This document shows, piece by piece, positions 56,671-64,000 of a DNA stretch of 64,000 nt. The notes under the pieces were generated by a model, which was given only the letters and a program-made list of their open reading frames with translations, did no database searches and was not told where the DNA came from. The DNA is from Metarhizium brunneum (taxonomy: Eukaryota; Ascomycota; Sordariomycetes; Hypocreales; Clavicipitaceae), in the NCBI RefSeq assembly GCF_013426205.1, contig NC_089422.1:6200001-6264000 (forward strand). Reading direction: 5' to 3'. Made by a program: the position numbers and the translations under genes. Each line of letters begins with the position of its first letter. Within the stretch, counting starts at the first letter, position 1.

Positions 56671-59600
56671 GGTGCCTTGGCTGCCCAAAACGACGTGATC
56701 TAGGTACGTGTGTGATGCTCGCTAGTTGAGGGTCACAAGTGTTGACGTGGTAATACTTCTAAACGGGTCTGGTATATCGACGTAGGGCATCGTGGTTGTA
56801 TCGAAGCAGTCAACAGTCACAACTCATCAAGTGCCTGTAAAAACGCGCGGGGGTCCAGTGCGCAGCAGAGTGCAAATGCGCGGTCGGTGTGAAGGTGGTC
56901 AATGCTGAGACGCGCAGGATTTTGATCCGTCGAGGAAGAGGCGAAGAAATTCCGAGTTCCGTTTAAATATTTGGCTGAACGTGGGCACAGGCGCGTTGTA
57001 TCCTCGACGTAACGCGTTCGGGTCCTGCATGGAAGAGCGTGCCTGGAAGATGTGCCGTCTGGTATGCAATGACGGGACTGATGGTATGGCGTTCCTGGCC
57101 TGCTCAAATGGTCCCTGCTGTGCAGTGCTGCGTGCTGCAACTGACGTGGTGGTGCCGTCGATGTCAGCTCAACTTGGAAGTATGGGGCTTCGGGTGGAAT
57201 GTGTCGCCAGAATGAGTTTCTCAAAGACGAAGGGCTTGGGTAGCGGCTGAGAAGTGGCCTGCTTCTTCTTCGGGAAGGGGAGCCTAGAAGAAGAAGAAAG
57301 GCGCAAGCAAGTGTCGTCGGTAGCACGAGAGCAAATGAACAGGCTCTGCAGACCGGAAGATTTGTGAATACGAGGAGTCGTAAAATGCCCAGGTGGTCGA
57401 AGTAGACTGGTCTGTATTCTTGGGGCCCGACTGGATGGATGTATGGGGAACCGGGGCAAAAGTTGCAAGTGGTGGAGGAGACGAAAAATGGAAAAGAACG
57501 AAGACCACTCGAACGCCAAAGGGTGATGCGGGAGCGGGAAGGCTACATAAAGTATGACGGAGTAAGCTGCCTGGGCACTCAACACTCTATTATAAACTGC
57601 TCCGTACCCAGTAGTGGTAAATTGTCAGACTACGTACTTCTTTGGAACGAAATGGCGGCGATTCCCCCAGCCAGCATAATAAGAGTCAACCAGAGGTCCA
57701 ACTGGCCGGCTGGGCCACATGGAATCCACAGCGAAGGGGTGCTCCGTATCGAAGTACTTCAGGAGTTGTCGATAGCATTCTACCAGACTGGACCGAAGTA
57801 CCACGGATGCCTAGCACATGTCCCCAGTACTCCGTGCTCCGTTCCTCGTGCCGATTATCACTGTACAGGATACCAGCCAGTCGACATGAGTACACGCGCG
57901 ATGCCACTGCCGGTCTGGTCGGTGGGCTGCTGGGCAGGGCTGCTGGGCCCGAGCCATAGTTCAAACCCTGCGCGCAAGAGCGGTGGGTGCCAGGCCGTCA
58001 GCTACTGTAAGTACATGGAGGCGACGGGCAGCAGGGCCAGAGGACAAGTGGTCGACATGATGCATAATGTACTTAAGTATGTACCGGGTACGGAGTACTC
58101 CAAGTGCCGCTCTGCGCTCCGATACCAGGCAATGTCGAGGGGTACATCCAAGACTTCTAAGGGAGGCAAACGAGGTCACCAGCCACCCGGTGGGTGGGCA
58201 CTCGATGAAGTGGGCATCACCACAGCTTTTTGGCGGAACATGGGAACCTTAGATGTCAAGCCGTCCTTGGCGCCGTGGGTGCCCTTGTGGCTTCAGCCGA
58301 ACATGACCTCGCACATCCCCGGTCCGCACTACCAACGACTCTCCCTGTGTGCGTGTACCAGACTCTACAATATTAATACGGAGCACCGCTGAAATTGTAC
58401 CGAGTAAGTTCCCAAGAGACTACTAGGAAGATGGATGTTGAAACACCTGGAGACTGACCACGGCACTCCCTTCACCACCTTCGACCAAGTTTGTGTTCAC
58501 AACCCGAAGTACGGAGTGGAAGAAGACATGAGGGGCAACGTCACCAGCTCCCTCATTATCAGCACACCGAACTGACCGCTGCGCGAAGCCACGATGCGAT
58601 ATAGCTCAAATGTATGTACAGCACCATCCCACATGCGGCAAAGGTGCTTTTCTGTCCTACGAGCACGGTCAACAACTCTAACCAGTGAGTTGGGCGGTGC
58701 GGGAAAAAGAAGCTTTTCGCCGGCGAATTGGCGCCTCCCAGATGGGTTCAACAGTGCTGAAGTGTCATGGCTTGGGCCAACATGGAGATGCCAAAAAAAA
58801 AGTATGCAGGACCAATGGCAGTCTGTCAGACTTGTGTGTCAATGGCTGCTCTCCGTCTGAAGCCCGCCAACGTGGACGGTGCTCAAGTGACGGAGGAACA
58901 GGGTACCAACCCTTGGGGATCCCCAGCTGCAAATCTTGAAGGTGAAGTACTCCGTACTTGCCCATCTTGTAGTGCACCCTTTAGCTCTTCAACCCAACGC
59001 AGCGCCTCCGCTCCGTCAAATCTTGAGAAGTTGTCTGCTTGTTGCGGGAGCATGGGTCCATCGTGTCCAACAACATTGAAGCCGTCGGCGTGCCAGGCGA
59101 CATGGGATCGGCTGGCTGGTGGGCGGATAATGGCACGGTGCAGGCCTGGACCAGGGTATGACGGCCTAGCCGTCGGCACCCAGACAGCTACCCACTTGCC
59201 ACTCAAGCTAGTCTGGTGCTAGTTGACCTCTTGGCAGAGACACCTCATCACCAAACCACCACCAAGATCGCTCGCTTGTTCTGGGGCAGTCGCTCCGAGG
59301 AGGGGAACAAGACGGCGACTCCAATGTCGCATGTCCGCCATTCTGCACAGGGATTTCTCTGCCCAACAGGCATCTCGGCGATGGGAAGACGATGTAGGGG
59401 GGGCGAGAACAGGGCGGGGAAAATCACAAGGGCAACAAGGCACTCAATTTAACGTGGGCAATGCATACGACCACACACAGACCAACACAGCTGCGAAAGG
59501 GAGACTGCAATATTAGCACCTGCTCAAAAAGTCTCAACACTATCGTATGCGCCCCCCAAGCGGACGTGTAGCAATCAAGTTCTTCCGATTCTGTTACTAC

Positions 59601-62600
59601 CTACGGGGGACCATGGATTGATTGATTGGCTCAGCGGCTGCCAAATGACGGAAACGACGATGCTTCGTTGCGTCTGGATCCTCGATCCTGGCCCTTGGCC
59701 TCTGGCGAAGCTGGTTTGCAACCTTGTCACTGTCCCTCTCTCACGAGTATGCTGTCCTGGTCGCCCTCGATTGTGCTGCAGGCACTTTGCTGACAGCCAC
59801 CGTGAGCGTCTTCAACTTGCTGTCTCCTGCAGGTGCAGCTGCATCCAACCCGGGCGCGCCAAGGGCTTCGCCGTCCCTGTCACGCATTGTACGGAGTAGA
59901 TGAATGGCATCGTCGGCGTAAACTGTCGCACAATGCTCCGCCTCTACTCGGCCACCTCCAAGTCCTGGCCGATGAAGCTTGGAGCTCCTGGCTGTCTATT
60001 CTGGGAAGTCTATATCGGTACCGTCTTACCGCCGTGGCCTCTTTTGGAGCAGTGGGTGTTTCCCGGGACAGCATAATTAAAACAGCCGGCCCCAAAAGCG
60101 ATTTTCCTTGCATGGTCTGCCAGGCTGTCGAGTATGTATGTACGCAGGTAGTGTGCTGTCAGCGTTGTATTTATTGTACCTGCAGACAGATGGTGCAACC
60201 CAGAGCTTTCACTTCTACAGCCTGACCGTCATCCACCGTCCACAACTGAAGATACAGGGTACGCCGGAAGACGGGCCAGGGCTTCGGTTCTTCGATTGCT
60301 TCCCAAAGTAGATTGACGGCTTGCATCATAATCTGGCGCGCCTCGAAGTAGCTCGTTTACGGTCCAAGAATCTGTGACTGGATATTTGCTTGGCGAACGC
60401 TGCTCAGATGGGAGCATTTGGGAAGCCGTCCAATAAGGTATGTAGAATGCCGCCTTCCGCCACAGTTCCTCGGCGTGATATCGTGCTCGACTGAATTAAT
60501 GAATTTGAAGCTTTCCTGAGCAACAGCGAAGCACAGCACAGTCCAAAGTCTGCGCCAAGCGACGTACATAATTAAACCACAAGGCCAGAAGGAGCCACGG
60601 TTTGACGGTTCCGGCGCCTCCAAAGTTGTTTTCTCTGCTTGGTATTTCCCTTGATACGCAAGCCTAAGGTGTTCCACTAGCTGTGACACCCGCAGGGCAC
60701 AAGCAATTGCCTTTTGTTGCAGAATCGCCATAAAAGGAAAACCAACAGAGGTAACCCCCTTTTATTGTTATTTTTTTTTCTTTTTTCCGTCTGGTGTTTT
60801 TGCTGGCTGTAATGCAGGGAAACCCTATTGAAAAATCTGTCCTGCCGAGGACTCTACGGAGTACATATGCAACCACGATTGCTTTTTGCTGTGGGAGCTT
60901 CCGTCTTGAAACAGGGTCGATGAATCGACGAACTCTGTGTCGCCTGGCTGTGATTCAGGTGGTGTCTCGACCACGAATACGGGGATTCTGGCACTCCTGT
61001 GTCCCCAGCAGTCCAGTCTGGTATTAGACTTGAAGGGTTGATTGCTTTCCCCTTTGTCCGAATTTCAAGGGCAGTCACGGCTCCTCGCATTGATTCCCTT
61101 GATTCCTGAGCACTCTGTATCTCCAGATGTCGCCTCCGAGACTGACACCACTCCTGTATTCGCTCTATGCATGCGCGCCGAGGCTTTACACTTGTGACAT
61201 TGTTGCCGTTAGGACGAAGTATCAGTACAAGTCCTTATGCGCGCTGCTTCGTATCGTCGTAGCTACCTTTTCGAAGTGCCCCGCAGTGGTTCCTTCCCTG
61301 TTCGTATTGACAATGGTGCTTGGGCACAGAAGTAGAAACTGCAGGGCAAAGCCGTTCAGAGGAGGGAGCGAAAGCCTAATATTGCAGCAATCCGCCCTTC
61401 TTTCTTATTAATTTGCCAAAATCTGCATGGATGAAGGAGCTGGGCCCATCTCCAAGCAACCCAAATCGGTCCCGGCGATGTTTTCGAGAGACTGTCCATT
61501 GGACACTTGGGGCCAGCCCAGAGTCGTATTGGCAATCCCGCAGCTAATGGGTCTCTCATTTTTTGTCCTTTCTATTTCTTCCTTGCACATTCTATGCACA
61601 GTCGAATACAAAACAAAATGCAACGGCCAGTGGGAAGGGGAGGAGTTGACCGTCCCGAACATGGAAGATCCTGGCTGCCATCAGGTGTCGTCATTGTCGT
61701 CGCCGTGAGTGGCTGCCTCTTCGACACTTTTTGCGGCTTTGCCAAATCTGGTGGCTGGCCAAGCTGGTCACCAGTGGTGTTGGCGTGGTGGCCAGGACGT
61801 CATGGCGGGGATGTTGCATAACCTTGAGTCAAAACCTGTTCCCCCCCAGCACGCTGTGTGTCGTTTGCCGTTTCTAATTCTGTGTGCACATCTGCTTTGC
61901 GGCGAGGAAATCGAAGGCGAACGCGGACGGCTTCCTCCAGCAAAGAGGTGGTTGGGGGTGCCAGCTTCTGCCCATTGATCGAGACGGGCTTTGCTCTACA
62001 ACACCAGGCTGGTAGAACCATAACCAGGTATAATTTCCTGTATTCTCGGAGCATATTCTTTCGAGACCCCTGTCGACATAACAGAGCTTTTCTTTTCTAG
62101 AGATGCAAACAGGATTGGCGTTTGCTCAGCCGCAGTAAGTTGTGCACTCACACAGGCGGTTTATCGAAGCGCAAACGTCGTTACCTGAACTCAAGGTCAA
62201 GCTCGGCGCGTGACTGGTGCACGGGCAGAGTGGTCATTACGGAGTACTGAGATTGCGAAAAACCATCAACTGATTGATGGTGGCTTGGAGGCCTTCCAAG
62301 GGTGGCTGGAACCTCTTTTCTGTCTTTTGAGTTGTCATGGCCCGATATTTGACCAGCCTCCCGTATGTAACCCGGACTCTTCAAAGGAGTGCGCAAGAGC
62401 AGTGGATACTTTTGTATTGATGTCTATGGAGTGCACAATCACACCGGAGCATTCTCACCAGCATTACCAAATCTCCCAGAGCTGCAAGCGGTTCCGACAG
62501 TCCTTGGACGCACAGACGCTACACGACGTGCGGCTTCAATGCGGTCACTTTCTAAAATAAGATGAAATAAAATAAAAGCACGCCTTTGTGTGAGGACTGA

Positions 62601-63151
62601 GCCGTGAACGCAAATGTGAGTCTTATGCACAAGTTTGCCTGGTACTCTATGTCGTCACTCAATCACGTCCCACTCCACAAGAGTGAGGACTTGGACCAAC
62701 CCGAATACACCATATGACAACCTACCTAGTACTAGTTGTAAGAGACAATCAAGGGGTTTATGCGCCCAACGGAATGTGCCTGAATACAGCATTCTGCCAA
62801 CGATTATTTGTATCCCTCTTCTCCTTGAGAACAACACCAATCACTCTAGTCGGGATCGAAACGGGAAATGTCCAGGCGTCATGCCTCAGCCGAAATGCGG
62901 ACATCAACCGTTTTTGACCCACCAGACCGTCCGTCAATGCGGGGGATGATGCCCGCGGCGACCCGATTCAATGTTCCCCAGTCATCCAGACGTCGTGTCA
63001 ATGACTTGGACAATCTTGTTACATCGTCTTCATGCCAGGACTAGCTCCTTCATCGACTAGGTCAGAAATCTTCGCAACCTACTGGAAAAGACGTCGCCTG
63101 TGTCTCCATCGGGATACTTTTTGAGCACATCGAACTTTACAGAGTGCAGAC
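56671..63151. other. 6.5-kb gene-poor region
   Basis: No convincing gene. The first ~900 bp are pyrimidine-rich on the minus strand and probably hold the leader of the 733-aa gene. The rest carries exact TACGGAGTA-core motifs at 58089, 58948, 59890, 60855 and 62238, and near copies at about 57557, 57829, 58377 and 58509. It also has a small hairpin at 62262-62281 and one coding-like fragment on the minus strand (58883-59206). A 317-codon frame at 57439-58392 spans two motif copies and is judged accidental. Base composition is not AT-skewed, so it does not look like a heavily RIP-mutated transposon. Confidence 0.6.
58067..58098 (+). repeat. Compound GTAC-rich motif cluster
   Basis: A CTTAAGTATGTACC word is followed by GGGTACGGAGTACTCC, so both dispersed motif families sit side by side with four GTAC tetramers in about 30 bp. 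Lies in the gene-poor region. Confidence 0.7.
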
Positions 63152-64000
63152 ATGACAAATGCCATTGTGGTCGTTGGGTAAGCCGGAGTTCCTAACCCCG
63201 AGTGATCATATCAACGAGCAATACATGTTGAATCAAGAAAAAAAGCGCCGGTGTGAGTGGTCTCACCACGGCGCTCTTGTTGTCCAAGAGCAACGCCAAC
63301 GTGGTGACGATTATTGCGAAGCATATGCCTGGAGACTATGATATTGAGTACGCGTCTCCGTGGGCGGGAGCAAACTTTTTGCCGTGAGTAGCAAGTTATC
63401 CCATCGCAAGCCATCGTCACGCGCCGAAACGGTATAATGGTATCGTTTGTGTACTGATACTGCTACAGTATGTCAACTAGAGAGAACAGCCGGTGGGAGA
63501 GACGAACCTGGCCCGAAATAAAACGGATCACGGAAGAGGTCCCTGAAGCCGGCATCCATTTCCAAAGTAAGCCACATGCGTCAGACAAAGACATGATGCT
63601 ACAAGAGGAAGTCATTCCTAATTTGCTAAACTCTTTTTACTACTAGCGTCACGCATTTTCAGACGAGACAAAGACATGGAAGGCCCATCGTGCCCGTCGG
63701 ACCCCATGTTTGACCATGACCCGTGGTTTCAGTCCGTCCTTCCGGATTATAAGGAACTAGACGCCGCAAGCCTCCCGGCCGGGCACGACAGCGGCTGCGA
63801 ATTCACCAGCGTGTGTATCAACACGGCCATGTACCTCCAATGGCTAGTAGGACAGTGCATCAAAAATGGCGTCGTGTTGAAACGCGCCGTCATATCACAC
63901 ATCCGCGAGGCCAAGAACTACAGCCATACCGGCAAACCCGCAGACATCATCGTGAACGCGACCGGCCTGGGCTCCCTCAAGCTCGGCGGCGTCGAGGACC
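63152..64000 (+). CDS. D-amino-acid oxidase (5' part; truncated by window edge)
   Basis: Exons 63152-63177, 63246-63383, 63469-63566, 63647->64000; about 205 residues visible. The FAD-binding Rossmann motif is split by intron 1: [22 protein letters not shown] (GxGxxG). Next come the DAO-type [13 protein letters not shown] block (across intron 2), a [20 protein letters not shown] helix, then [20 protein letters not shown], and [20 protein letters not shown] near the edge. These flavoenzymes deaminate D-amino acids to keto acids, ammonia and H2O2, usually in peroxisomes; a C-terminal targeting signal would lie outside the window. Introns are 68, 85 and 80 nt. The AAAAAAAG acceptor of intron 1 is purine-rich and weak, but the restored GAGVSG motif leaves little doubt. 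Confidence 0.92.

Noticed and set aside
57439..58392. 317-codon open frame on the plus strand
   Set aside because: It spans the leader of the neighbouring gene and two dispersed motif copies, has erratic composition, and shows no recognisable domain.

Overview
The window is nuclear DNA of a filamentous ascomycete. Evidence: genes carry short introns (about 55-125 nt, a few longer) with GTRNGT donors, CTAAC-like branch sites and YAG acceptors; coding GC is near 50-55%; and several products belong to fungal-only families (HET domain, RTA1, Zn2Cys6 factor, MAS1/GEgh16 surface protein, Bqt4, Whi5/Nrm1, Ppg1). The protein set fits Sordariomycetes, most likely Hypocreales. That placement is inferred from recalled family resemblance, not from a search.

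Layout. 0-7 kb: RIX1 (ribosome biogenesis, runs off the left edge) diverges from YPP1 (PI4-kinase scaffold/endocytosis). 8.2-10.2 kb: an unusual glutamine/proline-rich gene, preceded by a six-unit ~32-bp repeat array and followed by hairpins and a duplicated segment. 11.5-16.5 kb: a Whi5/Nrm1-like G1/S repressor, an M18 aspartyl aminopeptidase and an RTA1 membrane protein. 18.7-28.5 kb: an NCS1 nucleobase/allantoin permease, tRNA-Thr(AGU), a Zn2Cys6 transcription factor and a secreted MAS1/GEgh16-like protein. 29-35 kb: a zinc-knuckle proline-rich protein, Ppg1 phosphatase and Rho GDI. 36-46 kb: an intronless HET-domain protein, Bqt4, mitochondrial 3-hydroxyisobutyrate dehydrogenase and a second RTA1 protein. 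46.5-57 kb: AP-3 beta, a small unknown protein, Nuf2, a mitochondrial thioredoxin and a large unknown basic/Ser-rich protein. 57-63 kb: 6.5 kb without a convincing gene. From 63.15 kb: the 5' part of a D-amino-acid oxidase, cut by the right edge.

The genes are mostly independent housekeeping and accessory functions. I see no biosynthetic gene cluster, transposase, CRISPR array or rRNA. The strongest unexplained signal is a dispersed 9-mer, TACGGAGTA (core of the inverted repeat GTAC-GGA-GTAC). I counted 15 exact copies by eye, all outside the coding sequences, against about 0.5 expected by chance. A second family of TACCTAAGTA-like words shares the same gaps. Exon coordinates come from reading-frame continuity, splice signals and remembered family conservation; no alignment or transcript data were available.
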